Origin: Sphingomonas carotinifaciens
GTDB taxonomy: Bacteria > Pseudomonadota > Alphaproteobacteria > Sphingomonadales > Sphingomonadaceae
Assembly (NCBI RefSeq): GCF_009789535.1
Contig: NZ_WSUT01000005.1
Location: 1,921,501 to 1,985,500 of the forward strand
DNA length: 64,000 nt
Reading direction: 5' to 3'
Shown: positions 52,801 to 62,622 of the stretch, one piece after another
Layout: every line of letters begins with the position of its first letter
Numbering within the stretch: the first letter of the stretch is position 1
Notes under the pieces: model-generated
What the model saw: only the letters and a program-made list of their open reading frames with translations
Told to the model about the DNA's origin: nothing
Database searches by the model: none
Position numbers and translations under genes: made by a program

Positions 52801-55118
52801 GCGGGTGTTTGCTGTAGCGTCGCGGTGATCGCGGGAGCGTCGGACAGGTGTAGCAGGGGGGTGGGGACGCTCAGGCTGGTACCGGTAAAACCCTCCGGTA
52901 CGGTCAGGGCGCCGGCCGAGTGGATCAGGAACAGGCGGGCCCCAGTGATCGCGCAGCCATCCGGCGAGCAGGCGGCGCGGGTGATGTCGGGCAGGCGCAC
53001 CAGAGTGGCGAGGGGTTGCCACGGGCTGGGTGTCCCGTCCTGTATCACACGGTAGCGCAGCGGGCCGTAGATGGAGGGTCCGAATACGCGCGCCGGTGCC
53101 AGGGTCGCGACCAGCGTGCGCGCATTTTGCAGCATGATATCCGTACCCGGTACCAGCGTGGTCACTGCGGTGCCATCGGCGTTGGCGACCACGATCGTTT
53201 CACGCCCATCGAAATGGTCGGCCCGCAACGAGAAGGTGAGCGTGGCGTCGTGGGGAAGAGCGGTTTCATCCGCCAGGGTCAGCAGCGAGGGCGGACGCGC
53301 CACGGTGCGCGCAATTACCTCGGGCCGGAGACGCGGTGCGGCGATGGTGGCGGTGGTGGTGAGAACCCGGCCATCCTTCAACGTCACCTTGGCAGGTGCG
53401 GTCTGGCCTTGTGTGAGGAAGACAGGTGCCGGCGTGGCGAGGATAAGATGATCGCGACCGTCGCGGCGGGTGAGCGCGCCGGGGGTGAAGGCGAGATCGC
53501 CGACCATGACACGCGCAACCGCGTCCAGGCGGGCGCCGGCAAGCTCGCCCTCCATGTCGCCGGGACGCAGCGTGAGCGCATCGATCGCACTCGCCTCGTT
53601 GAACAGGGTCAGCGGCAGGGTGGCGGGTGTCGCCTGCCCGGTGGTGGCGATCAGCAGCGTCGCGGCACCGGGGCGGGCCTTTTCGAGCGGCAGCTTGATC
53701 GTCAGGTCGCCCGCAGCGTTCGCGGACCAGGTGACGGGTTCGATGCGGCCCGAGGGATGGCGAAGCGAGACACCCTCCACACAGGTGGCGGCACCCCCGG
53801 CCAGCGTTACGGCGTCCACACGGCCCACTACGGCGGAGCCGCCACCGGGAAACCAGTTCCAGCCAGTGGGTGTCTGGAGCCGGAAGGCGGGACCGTCAAA
53901 GGCGGTAAACCCCCAGCGGCCGTGCAGGACGCCCTGTGCCGTGGGTGGCAGGGTGGCGAGATCGAGACCGGCGGTGTCGATACGGTAGCCGCCGGCCTCC
54001 GCATCGGCGCGGGCCGGCAGGTCGATGGTCGTGCCGTCGCGCCGTTTCAACCGCAGCGCCATGTTGTGCGCGAACGGGGTGGCATAGACGAGCGGCGCGC
54101 CCTCCACCGGCAGCGTCAGCCTGGGAGCGGCGATACATAGCGGGTCGGGACGCGCGGCGCGCAGGGGCGGGATTTGCGGCGCGTCGACCATGGGCAGTGC
54201 GGTGACGAGAACCGAATAAGGCGAATGGAAGGAGGGCGCGGCATTGAGCAGCAGGCCGATCAGGTCATCGCGGAGCAGGCCGAGCGCGGGGATATATTGA
54301 TACTGCGCGGTCTGAAAGGCGCCAAGGATGCGCACGACATCGCGGACCACCGCGATATAGGGGCTGTAATAGCCAAGACCGCCCTGCGGGGTTGCAGCGA
54401 TCTGCATGGCGAGATCGGCCGGGGTGCCGGCCAGCGCCTCGGTTATCGTCGCACTGTGGCCGTCGGACAGGACCAGCGAGTCGCGGTTCTGAGTCAGGCA
54501 GGCGGCCTGAAGATCGACCTGACGTTGCAGGCAGTCGGTGTTGAGCTTGATCGCGAGGCTGCGGGCGAGAAGCGGCGGAACGGCCTCGAACCGGGCGGGG
54601 TCGCCGGGATCGAGGCGGTGGATGGCGCCAAGGAAGCTATCGAGACGGGCGCGGTCGAGCGCGGCCTGATTGAGATCCTGCGCCGCGCGGACGAATGCAC
54701 CGGGGCGGCCGCGCACGGCATCGACCAGCGTCTTGAAATCGCCACCGGTCTGGGGCGCCAGAAACAGGATGATCTGGCGTGCACCGGACGGCACGGTGAT
54801 GCTGAGCCCGTCCCGCCCCTTCTTCGTCCAGGTTTCTGCCTGAAAGAACCAGTCCTTTGGCGGCGGATTGGTGGCGCCGCGCAAAAAGGCGGCGACGAGC
54901 AGATAATGCGCGGACTGGTCGGCGGGGAGTTCCGCCTTGATCGACAGGCGATCGCCCGCCGAGAGGTTCGGCACCCGCGAGATGGGCAGCGTCTGCCCGG
55001 CATGGGTAACCTGAATACGCAGCGACGGGCCGGTGAGGTCGAACGGCGCGGTCTGCGCCGACGCCGGAGCGGTGATGGCGCAGACCAGCGCGAAGAGGGC
55101 GGCAATCAGACACTTCAT
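52794..55118 (-). CDS. Large exported protein of unknown function
   Basis: A 774-residue protein with signal peptide (ending TAPASAQTA) and no transmembrane segment. It is mostly beta-rich: several ~90-residue stretches in the second half look like immunoglobulin-type or similar sandwich repeats (for example DAVARVMVGDLAFTPGAL, PAKVTLKDGRVLTTTATI). The first third is more helical. There are two Cys pairs. I recognise no catalytic motif. AAGGA lies 12 bases before the ATG at 55118. The permease gene upstream (59-bp gap, same strand) may be co-transcribed. A cell-surface or periplasmic binding role is a guess only. Confidence 0.6.
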   Translation of the reverse strand: MKCLIAALFALVCAITAPASAQTAPFDLTGPSLRIQVTHAGQTLPISRVPNLSAGDRLSIKAELPADQSAHYLLVAAFLRGATNPPPKDWFFQAETWTKKGRDGLSITVPSGARQIILFLAPQTGGDFKTLVDAVRGRPGAFVRAAQDLNQAALDRARLDSFLGAIHRLDPGDPARFEAVPPLLARSLAIKLNTDCLQRQVDLQAACLTQNRDSLVLSDGHSATITEALAGTPADLAMQIAATPQGGLGYYSPYIAVVRDVVRILGAFQTAQYQYIPALGLLRDDLIGLLLNAAPSFHSPYSVLVTALPMVDAPQIPPLRAARPDPLCIAAPRLTLPVEGAPLVYATPFAHNMALRLKRRDGTTIDLPARADAEAGGYRIDTAGLDLATLPPTAQGVLHGRWGFTAFDGPAFRLQTPTGWNWFPGGGSAVVGRVDAVTLAGGAATCVEGVSLRHPSGRIEPVTWSANAAGDLTIKLPLEKARPGAATLLIATTGQATPATLPLTLFNEASAIDALTLRPGDMEGELAGARLDAVARVMVGDLAFTPGALTRRDGRDHLILATPAPVFLTQGQTAPAKVTLKDGRVLTTTATIAAPRLRPEVIARTVARPPSLLTLADETALPHDATLTFSLRADHFDGRETIVVANADGTAVTTLVPGTDIMLQNARTLVATLAPARVFGPSIYGPLRYRVIQDGTPSPWQPLATLVRLPDITRAACSPDGCAITGARLFLIHSAGALTVPEGFTGTSLSVPTPLLHLSDAPAITATLQQTPAQ

Positions 55119-55176
55119 CAGGGCGGCACGTCCTTCCGGTTCCGGCGACATACCCCCTTATCATGCCGCCGGCCCC

Positions 55177-56589
55177 TTATTCCTTCGAAATTCGGGCCAA
55201 GCTGTGGCGGCGGCCGTAGGCGAAGTAGAAGACGAGGCCCAGCGCGTTCCACAGGACGAAGCGGGCGATGGTGGAGGCGGGGAGGCTGAAGAACAGATAC
55301 AGGCAACCCAGGATCGCCAGCGTGCCGACCAGATAGGGCGCCGGGCAGCGGAACAGGCGCGGCATATCGGGCGCGCGGCGGCGCATGATCATGAGGCAGG
55401 CGCCGACCGCGATAAAGGCGATCAGCGTCCCGGCATTGGCCAGTTCGGCAATCTCGTCCAGCCGGAAGAAGCCGGCGACGGCGGCGATGGCGATGCCGGT
55501 GAGCAGCGTGATGGTGGTCGGCGCGCCGGTCCGCTTGCTGACGCGCGAGAGCGAGCGCGGGAGCAGGCCGTCGCGCGCCATGACGAAGAAGACGCGGCTT
55601 TGGCCGTACATCATGACGAGGATGACCGAGGGGAGCGCGACGATGGCGGCCAGGGCGATCAGGTAGGCAGCGGTGGGCTGGCCGAGCTGGCGGAGGACGA
55701 GGGCGAGCGGCTCGGGCGAATTGGCGAGCGTGGTGAAGGGTGTAGCACCGATCGCGGCAACCGCGACCGCCATGTAGATCAGCGTGCACACCGCCATCGA
55801 TCCGACGATGCCGATCGTCAGGTCGCGTCCGGGGTTCTTGGCCTCCTCTGCCGAGGTCGCGACCGCATCGAAGCCGTAAAAGGCAAAGAAGACGATCGCG
55901 GCGGCGGCCATCACGCCGCGCTTCTGCCCGTCGATTTCGGTCGCGGCGAAGCCATAAGGCATGAAGGGTTCGAGATTGTTGCCGTTGAAGGCGGGCAGCG
56001 CCATGGCGATGAAGATGGTCAGCGCGATGAGCTTGATGACCACCAGGATGATGTTCAGCGTGGCGCTTTCGCGGGTGCCGGCGATCAGCATGCCCATGAC
56101 GCCGAGCGCGACGAGCACCGCCGGCAGGTTGACGACGCCGCCGGCATGAGGCCCGGAGAGAAGGGCAGGCGGCAGATGGATGCCCGCCGACTGTATCCAG
56201 CCGACCAGATAGCCCGACCAGCCGACGGCGACCGTCGAGCAGGCGAGCGAATATTCGAGGATCAGGCTCCACCCGACGACCCAGGCGACGACCTCGCCCA
56301 TCGCGGTGTAGCTGAAGGTATAGGCACTGCCGGCGGCGGGGATCAGCGTCGCCATTTCGGCATAGGCGAGCGCGGCGCAGGCGCAGACCGCACCGGCGAT
56401 CGCGAAGGCGAGGATGACGGCGGGCCCGGCGCGCTCCGCCCCGACACCGGTCAGCGTGTAGATGCCGGTGCCGACGATCGCCCCCACCCCGAGCGCGATC
56501 AGATGCGGCCAGCTAAGCGTCTTGGCCAGTTGGTGGCCGGCCATGCCGGCGCCCCCCTCCATGGCCTTGCGCGGTCCAAACACCCCCAT
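55177..56589 (-). CDS. APC-family amino-acid permease
   Basis: A 470-residue inner-membrane transporter with 12 or more helices, like bacterial relatives of the cationic amino-acid transporters. Helix 1 has LGVGAIVGTGIYTLTGVGAE, the substrate-binding GxG motif. It is followed by SAYTFSYTAMGEVVAWVVGWSLILEYSLA and, in the middle, VFFAFYGFDAVATSAEE, all family hallmarks. AAAGGGG precedes the ATG. It lies 27 bp after the GntR-type gene in the same direction, so that regulator probably controls it. The amino acid is not known. Confidence 0.88.
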   Translation of the reverse strand: MGVFGPRKAMEGGAGMAGHQLAKTLSWPHLIALGVGAIVGTGIYTLTGVGAERAGPAVILAFAIAGAVCACAALAYAEMATLIPAAGSAYTFSYTAMGEVVAWVVGWSLILEYSLACSTVAVGWSGYLVGWIQSAGIHLPPALLSGPHAGGVVNLPAVLVALGVMGMLIAGTRESATLNIILVVIKLIALTIFIAMALPAFNGNNLEPFMPYGFAATEIDGQKRGVMAAAAIVFFAFYGFDAVATSAEEAKNPGRDLTIGIVGSMAVCTLIYMAVAVAAIGATPFTTLANSPEPLALVLRQLGQPTAAYLIALAAIVALPSVILVMMYGQSRVFFVMARDGLLPRSLSRVSKRTGAPTTITLLTGIAIAAVAGFFRLDEIAELANAGTLIAFIAVGACLMIMRRRAPDMPRLFRCPAPYLVGTLAILGCLYLFFSLPASTIARFVLWNALGLVFYFAYGRRHSLARISKE

Positions 56590-56616
56590 GATATCCCCTT
56601 TGTTTTTATGTCATTG

Positions 56617-57264
56617 TCAGTCGGTGGCGAGTTGCGCCCGCAGATCGGTGAGCGTGCCGTTCAGGTGACCGGTCAGAAGGTGCGCGGTGCGATCCGCGTC
56701 ACGCGCCAGCCAGGCCTCCAGGATGTCGTGATGTTCGCGGTGGGCACGATCGTCGCGGCCGGCGGGTTCGAGATGGGTGATGACGTAGCGTTCGGCCAGC
56801 ACCTGAAGGCGCTCGACCAGCTGCATCGTAAGGGGTCGCCCGAGCGGGGCAACGAGCGCGATGTGGAAGGCGCGGTTGCAGACGGCGACGTCGTGCAGTG
56901 CCTCGTGTGCGGCGATGTCGAGATCGGCAAAGGCCTCACGCGCGGCCTGCTGGTCATCCTCCGTGGCGAGCAGGCAGGCGCGCGCGGCGGCCTCCGGCTC
57001 CAGCGCGAGGCGCAGTTCGTAGATTTCCTCGGCCTCGGTCGCGCTCATCGGGCGGACGAAGAAGCCGCGATTGGCCTGGCTGGTCAGCAGCCCTTCCTGT
57101 TCGAGCCGCGCGAGCGCCTCGCGCAAGGGTATCTTGCTGACGCCCAGTTCGGTGGCGAGGGCGTCCTGACGGATCGGCGTATCCCGGGGCAGAACGCCGC
57201 TGATGATCCGTTCACGGACGATCGCGAAAATCTGTTCGGACAAGGTGCGGACGATGAGGCTCAT
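56617..57264 (-). CDS. GntR-family regulator, FCD (FadR) type
   Basis: A 215-residue repressor. The winged helix has RERIISGVLPRDTPIRQDALATELGVSKIPLREALARLEQEGLL (in pieces over residues ~15-65). The C-terminal all-helical FCD domain has metal/ligand-site residues in EIYELRLALEPEAA and REHHDILEAWLARDAD. Such regulators sense organic acids or amino-acid breakdown products. The start at 57264 has GCAGGAG upstream. It precedes the permease gene, its likely target, and a GTATAC palindrome upstream may be its own operator. Confidence 0.88.
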   Translation of the reverse strand: MSLIVRTLSEQIFAIVRERIISGVLPRDTPIRQDALATELGVSKIPLREALARLEQEGLLTSQANRGFFVRPMSATEAEEIYELRLALEPEAAARACLLATEDDQQAAREAFADLDIAAHEALHDVAVCNRAFHIALVAPLGRPLTMQLVERLQVLAERYVITHLEPAGRDDRAHREHHDILEAWLARDADRTAHLLTGHLNGTLTDLRAQLATD

Positions 57265-57317
57265 GCGGCTCCTGCACGCGCGTGAAAGGGGCAATGGTCC
57301 GAACGATCGGCCATCTA

Positions 57318-57327
57318 CGGTATACTA
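57318..57327. promoter_or_regulatory. Possible GntR-type operator, GTATAC core
   Basis: CGGTATACTA contains a GTATAC palindrome about 55 bp before the GntR-type start. FadR-type regulators often bind GTxxxAC or GTATAC cores, and the site overlaps an AT-rich stretch that could be the promoter. Single site, so tentative. Confidence 0.4.
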
Positions 57328-57357
57328 TTCAGAAAAGCGGCGGGATTACAATCGCGA

Positions 57358-58059
57358 TCACGCAGCCAGCGCGCGCCACTGTTCCGCCTTGGCAAGGGCC
57401 GGTGCGTCGTCGACGTCGATCCAGGCCAAGTCGCTGCAATCAGCGACGAATGCGCGGTCTTCACCGGCGAGCAGGCGAACCCCGTCGGTCAGCGAGGGAT
57501 GGCCCAGGCTGCCGAGTGCGGCGAACAGGGCAGGACCGATCGCGAAGACGCCGGTGTCATAGGCATCGTGCGGTTCCAGCCCCTTGCCGATCGCGACGAT
57601 GCGGTCCCCTTGCGTCGCCACCGCGGTGACGTCGAGCGGGTCGACCCAGTCATGGCCCAGGCGGCGGTCGATGCCCAGCGTCAGCCCCCCTTGCGCGCCG
57701 ATGGCGGCAAGGCGGCGGTAGAGCGCGGGATCGACGAGATGGTCGCACATGGCGAGCAGCGCCTCCTCGCCGCGCAGCAGCGGGGCGGCGGCAAGCGCGG
57801 AGACGCCGTTGGGCTCGCGATGGTCGCTATGCACCGTTTCCACGCAAAGCGGTTGCGACCGGGCGGCGAGGTGCCGCTCGATCGTGTCACCACCATAGCC
57901 CAGCACCACGATCGCCCGCGTCAGCCCCGCCGCCGCCAGCCCGGACAGGGCATGGTCGATCAGCGGCAGGCCGGCGACGGGACAGAGCGGCTTGAACGGG
58001 GCGGCCGGCCGAAGCCGGCTGCCTTCGCCGGCCGCCAGGATGATCGCGGTGCGGATCAT
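57358..58059 (-). CDS. Sugar/inositol-phosphate nucleotidyltransferase
   Basis: A 233-residue nucleotidyltransferase. The N-terminus IILAAGEGSRLRPAAPFKPLCPVAGLPLIDHAL is the NTP-transferase signature. MCDHLVDPALYRRL carries the metal-binding Asp, and WVDPLDVTAV and AYDTGVFAIGP follow. It starts 6 bases after the stop of the inositol-3-phosphate synthase gene and ends the set PT-MIPS-NTPase. That partnership makes CTP:inositol-1-phosphate cytidylyltransferase (IPCT) the best reading, giving CDP-inositol. Other sugar nucleotidyltransferases cannot be excluded from sequence alone. Confidence 0.75.
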   Translation of the reverse strand: MIRTAIILAAGEGSRLRPAAPFKPLCPVAGLPLIDHALSGLAAAGLTRAIVVLGYGGDTIERHLAARSQPLCVETVHSDHREPNGVSALAAAPLLRGEEALLAMCDHLVDPALYRRLAAIGAQGGLTLGIDRRLGHDWVDPLDVTAVATQGDRIVAIGKGLEPHDAYDTGVFAIGPALFAALGSLGHPSLTDGVRLLAGEDRAFVADCSDLAWIDVDDAPALAKAEQWRALAA

Positions 58060-58064
58060 CGCGT

Positions 58065-59156
58065 TCAGGCGGCTGCGATGAACGCTTCGACTTCCTGCTT
58101 GGCCAGGTCGTCGGTGATCTGCTTGCGGGGATGCTTGCAGAAATAGGCCGATGCGGGGTCGACCACGCCGGCAAGGCCGCGATCCTTGGCGATCTTGGCA
58201 CAGCGGATCATGTCGATCGCGACGCCCGCCGAGTTGGGCGAGTCCTCGACCGAGAGGCGCAGTTCCAGGTTCATCGGCACGCCGCCGAAGAGCTGGCCTT
58301 CCATACGCAGGAAGCAGACCTTGTTGTCGTTCTGCCACGGCACGTAATCGGACGGGCCGATATGGACGTTGTCGTCGTCCAGCCGCTCGGCGGCGACCGA
58401 CTGTACCGCCTCGGTCTTGGAAATCTTCTTGGATTCCAGACGACGGTGGTTCGACATGTTGAGGAAGTCGGTGTTGCCGCCGGTGTTGAGCTGGTAGGTG
58501 CGGTCCAGCTTCACGCCGCGCTTGGCGAACAGGTCGGTCAGCACGCGGTGGACGATGGTGGCGCCGAGCTGCGCCTTGATGTCGTCGCCGATGATCGGCA
58601 CGCCGGCATCCTCGAAACGCTTGGCCCAGACCGGGTTGGACGCGATGAAGACGGGGATGTTGTTGACAAAGGCGACGCCGGCCTCAAGCGCGCATTCGGC
58701 GTAGAATTCGGTCGCCTGCTGGCTGCCCACCGGCAGATAGTTCATCAGCACGTCGGCGCCGGATGCCTTCAGGTCGGCGATCACGTCTTCCTTGCTGGGC
58801 TGCGTGTCGTTGGCGACGACGAAGGTACGCTCTTCCTTGTAATCGGCCATGTGGTCGGCGACGCCGTCCAGCACCGCGCCCATCTTCACGATCGTACCGG
58901 TGGCGGGCACATTGGCGGCGAACACGGCGGTGCAGTTGGGCTTGGCGAAGATCGCCTCGGCCACGTCCTTGCCGACCTTGCGCGCATCGACGTCCCACGC
59001 CGCGACGACCTTGATGTCGCTGGGACGATAGCCGCCGACCTCATAATGCATGAGGCCGATCATGTCGTTGGCGCCTTCGCGATAATGCTCCAGCCCCTGC
59101 ACCAGCGAGCTCGCGCAGTTGCCGATGCCGACGACGGCGATCCGGATGCTGTTCAT
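58065..59156 (-). CDS. ino1: Inositol-3-phosphate synthase (MIPS)
   Basis: Converts glucose-6-phosphate to 1L-myo-inositol-1(3)-phosphate with internal NAD recycling. At 363 residues it matches the compact prokaryotic form. Motifs are RIAVVGIGNCASSLVQGLEHY (NAD binding), NYLPVGSQQATEFYAE, NTGGNTDFLNM, SKKISKTEAVQS and the SPNSAGVAIDMIR active-site block. The ATG at 59156 overlaps the stop of the upstream CDP-alcohol transferase gene (ATGA), and the nucleotidyltransferase follows with a 5-base gap. The three genes are therefore one tightly coupled unit. Confidence 0.95.
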   Translation of the reverse strand: MNSIRIAVVGIGNCASSLVQGLEHYREGANDMIGLMHYEVGGYRPSDIKVVAAWDVDARKVGKDVAEAIFAKPNCTAVFAANVPATGTIVKMGAVLDGVADHMADYKEERTFVVANDTQPSKEDVIADLKASGADVLMNYLPVGSQQATEFYAECALEAGVAFVNNIPVFIASNPVWAKRFEDAGVPIIGDDIKAQLGATIVHRVLTDLFAKRGVKLDRTYQLNTGGNTDFLNMSNHRRLESKKISKTEAVQSVAAERLDDDNVHIGPSDYVPWQNDNKVCFLRMEGQLFGGVPMNLELRLSVEDSPNSAGVAIDMIRCAKIAKDRGLAGVVDPASAYFCKHPRKQITDDLAKQEVEAFIAAA

Positions 59157-60025
59157 GACTGTTTCTGTTCCTTTACGATAAACGAAGAGGCCGGTCGGCC
59201 GGCGGTGGCGCCCTGGGCGGCCAGCGCATGCTCGACCCGGCGATGCCAGGCGATACCGATCACGGCGACGACCGTGAGGGGCACGATTTCGAACCACCAG
59301 AAGAGCCGCGGATCGGCGGCCAGCGTCGCGACGAAGATCGCGGCGACGCGGACATTGGCGGTGAGAAGGGATAACAGCCGCATCGGCGGCACCGCGCGTG
59401 CACCGTAGGTCCGGCCGAGCGCGGCAGGATCGGCGGTGGCGGCCAGCGTTCGTTCGAACGGCATCGCGATGCGGTCGAGGCTGCCCGCGACATGATCGTA
59501 GAGGCGCACAAGCGCCCCGCCGGTGGGCCGGGGCGGCGCGGCAAGGCCGACCCCGCGCGCACGACGATGAAAGCGGGCGCGCTCACCCTCATAAAGGCTG
59601 GACTGCACCGCATGCGCCACCCCGGCGGCGATGGCGAGGGCCCAAGCCTCCGCCGTGCCCATCGACGCGGCGAGCGCGACATAGAGAAGGGTGAAGACGC
59701 CGTGGTCGCACAGCCCGTCCAGAAAGCGGCCAAAGGCGCTGGAGGTCCGCGTGGCGCGGGCGACCATGCCGTCCAGCCCGTCCGCGATCAGCCAGCCGAC
59801 CGACAGCAACATGCCAAGCACGGCAAAGGCCGGCCGTTCATATTGCGCATAGGCCAGCGCCGCGGCGGTGCCCAGGCATAGGCCGGCGACCGATACGCTG
59901 TTCGCCGACACGCCCGCCCGCAGCGCGAACGGCAGCAGCCGCCGCCCCGCGGGGTGGATTATCCAAAGATTCGATGGGTCCTCGATCCGGCGATCGCGCG
60001 ATCCATCCGGTGGAGGCACTGTCAT
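59153..60025 (-). CDS. CDP-alcohol phosphotransferase family membrane protein
   Basis: A 290-residue inner-membrane enzyme with several helices. The complete family motif D-x2-DG-x2-AR-x8-G-x3-D-x3-D is present (Asp82, Asp85, Gly86, Ala89, Arg90, Gly99, Asp103, Asp107). These enzymes transfer a phospho-alcohol from a CDP carrier to an acceptor alcohol. With the inositol-phosphate synthase and nucleotidyltransferase behind it, the donor could be CDP-inositol and the product an inositol phosphodiester or inositol lipid. The start at 60025 is the first ATG clear of nadE; an ATG at 60112 would overlap nadE. Confidence 0.85.
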   Translation of the reverse strand: MTVPPPDGSRDRRIEDPSNLWIIHPAGRRLLPFALRAGVSANSVSVAGLCLGTAAALAYAQYERPAFAVLGMLLSVGWLIADGLDGMVARATRTSSAFGRFLDGLCDHGVFTLLYVALAASMGTAEAWALAIAAGVAHAVQSSLYEGERARFHRRARGVGLAAPPRPTGGALVRLYDHVAGSLDRIAMPFERTLAATADPAALGRTYGARAVPPMRLLSLLTANVRVAAIFVATLAADPRLFWWFEIVPLTVVAVIGIAWHRRVEHALAAQGATAGRPASSFIVKEQKQS

Positions 60026-60078
60026 AGGCCGGTCATAATGCGCCTGTGAGGCTGATTTGGCAATATAATGCAGGCGCG

Positions 60079-62133
60079 TCAGGGCATGTTTGCGACGAGT
60101 TCCTGTAGCCACGGTTCGGCGACGCCGTCGGAGGGGGCGCGCCAGTCGCCGCGGGGGGAGAGTGCGCCGCCGGCGGAAACCTTGGGGCCGTTGGGGAGGG
60201 CGGAGCGTTTGAACTGGCTGGTGCGGAAGAAGCGGACGAGGAAGCGTTCCAGCCAGTGGCGGATGGTGGCAAGGTCGTAAGCCACGCGGGCGTCGGCGGG
60301 GAAGTCGGCCGGCCAGCGTCCCGCATCCACATCGCGCCAGGCGTGCCAGGCCAGAAACGCGATCTTGGACGGCGCCAGACCGTGCCGGATGATGTAGTGC
60401 GCAAAGAAGTCGTTGAGCGCGTAGGGGCCGATCATCGACTCGGTGGATTGCAGCGCGCCGCTCTCGTCGGCCGGGACCAGTTCGGGCGAGATTTCCTGCG
60501 CCAGTATCTCGGTCAGCACCTGATCGGTTTCCGCATCATACTGGCCGGTGCGGATGCACCAGCGGATGAGGAACTGGATCAGCGTCTTGGGCACGCCGGC
60601 ATTGACCGCATAATGGCTCATCTGGTCGCCCACGCCGTAGGTGCACCAGCCGAGCGCCAGTTCGGACAGGTCGCCGGTGCCGAGCACGAGGCCGCCGCGC
60701 TGGTTGGCGAGGCGGAAGAGATAATCGGTACGCAGGCCCGCCTGCACGTTTTCGAACGTCACGTCATAGACCGGCTGCCCTTCGGCGAAGGGATGGCCCA
60801 TATCGGCGAGCATCTGGCGCGCGGCGGGGCGGATGTCGATCTCGTCCGCCGTGATGCCGAGCGCGCGCATCAGGCTCCACGCCTTGGCCTTGGTACCTTC
60901 GCCAGTGGCGAAACCCGGCATGGTGAAGCCGAGGATCGCGGAGCGCGGCTTTTCGAGCCGGTCCATCGCCTTGGCCGCGACGATCAGCGCGTGCGTCGAG
61001 TCGAGCCCGCCGGACACGCCGATCACCAGCGTTTCGGCGCGGGCGGCGGACAGGCGCTTGACCAGCGCCTCGACCTGGATGTTGAACGCCTCGTAACAGT
61101 CCGCGTCGCGCTTGTCGGGATCGTTGGGGACGAAGGGGAAGCGGCGGATGTCGCGCGCCAGACCCATGTCGGCGCAGTGTGGCCGATGGTCGAAGGCGAT
61201 GCGGCGGAAACGGGTTTCCGGGTGCCCCGCCTCGCGCGCGGCATCGTTGAAGGTGCCGAAGCGCCGCCGTTCCTGCGCGATACGCTCGACGTCGATGTCG
61301 GCGGTGGTGAGGGTGGGGGCGTGGACGAAACGCTGCGACGAGGCGAGCATTTCGCCCAGTTCGTAGATCATGCCCTGACCGTCCCAGGCGAGATCGGTAG
61401 TGCTCTCCCCGATGCCGGCGGCCGAATAGATATAGGCGCACACCGCACGAGCCGATTGCGCCGCGGACAGGAGTGCGCGCTCGCGCGCCTTGCCGATGAC
61501 GATGTTGGAGGCGGACAGATTGGCGCAGATAAGCGCGCCGGCGAGCGCACCGGCGGTGGAGGGCGGGTTCGGCGCCCAGTAATCCTCGCAGATCTCGGCA
61601 TGGACGACGAAGCCGGGCAGGTCGGTCGCGGCGAACAGCAGATCGGTGCCAAAGGGTATGTCCGCGCCGATATCGCCCAGATCGATGGTGAGGCCGGTCA
61701 GCCCGGCGCCGCTGGCGAACCAGCGCTTCTCGTAATATTCGCGGTAGTTGGGCAGGAAGGTCTTGGGCACGACGCCGAGGATGCGCCCGCGGCTGATCGC
61801 GACGGCGCAGTTGTAGAGGCGGCCGTTGCGGGGCAGCGCGGCGCCCATCAGGAGCAGCGGCGCCAGATCGGCGCTGCCTGCCGCCACATGCGCGAGGGCG
61901 GCGAGGGTCGCGCGGTGCTGCGCGCTTTGCAGGTGGAGGTCGTCGATCGCGTAGGAGGTGAGGTTGAGTTCGGGATAGACGACCAGATCGACCCCTTGCG
62001 CATCGGCCTGGCGGGCGAGCAGCAGCGCGGCTTCCGCATTGGCGAGCGGATCGCCGGCGGTGGCGACCGGCGTGGCGGCGGCGACGCGGACCATGCCGTG
62101 CCGGTGGATCGCGTAGAAGGGATGGGCGGTCAT
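60079..62133 (-). CDS. nadE: Glutamine-dependent NAD+ synthetase
   Basis: Makes NAD+ from nicotinate adenine dinucleotide using glutamine and ATP. The 684-residue protein has the long two-domain form. The N-terminal nitrilase-type glutaminase has Glu in [11 protein letters not shown], Lys in [19 protein letters not shown] and Cys in [10 protein letters not shown]. The C-terminal synthetase has the ATP-pyrophosphatase P-loop [16 protein letters not shown] and [15 protein letters not shown]. The start at 62133 ([13 protein letters not shown]) is the usual family N-terminus; an ATG at 62157 is also in frame. The inositol genes follow on the same strand after 53 bp. Confidence 0.96.
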   Translation of the reverse strand: MTAHPFYAIHRHGMVRVAAATPVATAGDPLANAEAALLLARQADAQGVDLVVYPELNLTSYAIDDLHLQSAQHRATLAALAHVAAGSADLAPLLLMGAALPRNGRLYNCAVAISRGRILGVVPKTFLPNYREYYEKRWFASGAGLTGLTIDLGDIGADIPFGTDLLFAATDLPGFVVHAEICEDYWAPNPPSTAGALAGALICANLSASNIVIGKARERALLSAAQSARAVCAYIYSAAGIGESTTDLAWDGQGMIYELGEMLASSQRFVHAPTLTTADIDVERIAQERRRFGTFNDAAREAGHPETRFRRIAFDHRPHCADMGLARDIRRFPFVPNDPDKRDADCYEAFNIQVEALVKRLSAARAETLVIGVSGGLDSTHALIVAAKAMDRLEKPRSAILGFTMPGFATGEGTKAKAWSLMRALGITADEIDIRPAARQMLADMGHPFAEGQPVYDVTFENVQAGLRTDYLFRLANQRGGLVLGTGDLSELALGWCTYGVGDQMSHYAVNAGVPKTLIQFLIRWCIRTGQYDAETDQVLTEILAQEISPELVPADESGALQSTESMIGPYALNDFFAHYIIRHGLAPSKIAFLAWHAWRDVDAGRWPADFPADARVAYDLATIRHWLERFLVRFFRTSQFKRSALPNGPKVSAGGALSPRGDWRAPSDGVAEPWLQELVANMP

Positions 62134-62229
62134 GGTCGTATCATCCACGAATGGCACGCAAAACAGAGCGCGGGTCGCCGGGCGTTATGGTAGATGCGCA
62201 CCGGGCGCCAGCAATAGCCTTTGCAACGG

Positions 62230-62259
62230 AAAAGGGCGTCCAAGTCGCCTTGAACGCCC
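62230..62259 (-). terminator. Intrinsic terminator of the small lipoprotein gene
   Basis: Read leftwards, GGGCGTTCAAG and CTTGGACGCCC form an 11-bp stem with one mismatch and a 4-base loop, followed by TTTTCC. It lies 48 bp after the stop of the lipoprotein gene, in the 173-bp gap before nadE, which holds nothing else I recognise. Confidence 0.75.
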
Positions 62260-62306
62260 CTCCAGTCCGATTTGCGCTTGGGAGCAACTCGGTCTGTCCG
62301 TCGAAA

Positions 62307-62576
62307 TCAGATGCCGTTCGACAGGTTGGTGTCGGGATCGTTGGTGCGCATGTCCTCGGCGCGGTTCTCGCCCATCTCGCGCACCGCATCAGCACGGTTC
62401 TCAAGGCGATCCTCACCAGCCTCGGTGGTGGCGTTGTCCGCCGCCTCTTCGAGGTTGTCGGCCAGCGCCTCGGCATTCGCCTCGATATTTTCGGCGGCCT
62501 GCTCGCGCGGGGTGGAGTTGCACGCGGCAAGCGAGACGAGGCCAGCGGCTACGCCGAGAACGATCATTTTCTTCAT
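62307..62576 (-). CDS. Small helical lipoprotein
   Basis: An 89-residue lipoprotein: MKKMIVLGVAAGLVSLAAC carries a clear lipobox (LAAC, Cys19). The mature part is one long, charged helix with Ala, Glu and Asn at regular spacing (AENIEANAEALADNLEEAAD), like other small envelope lipoproteins that form coiled coils. Function unknown; a stress-linked envelope role is possible if the weak promoter at 62623-62648 is of the EcfG type. Confidence 0.75.
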   Translation of the reverse strand: MKKMIVLGVAAGLVSLAACNSTPREQAAENIEANAEALADNLEEAADNATTEAGEDRLENRADAVREMGENRAEDMRTNDPDTNLSNGI

Positions 62577-62622
62577 TATGGTTCACCCCATTTGTTTCAC
62601 GACTGAAAGAGTCAGGGGGAGA

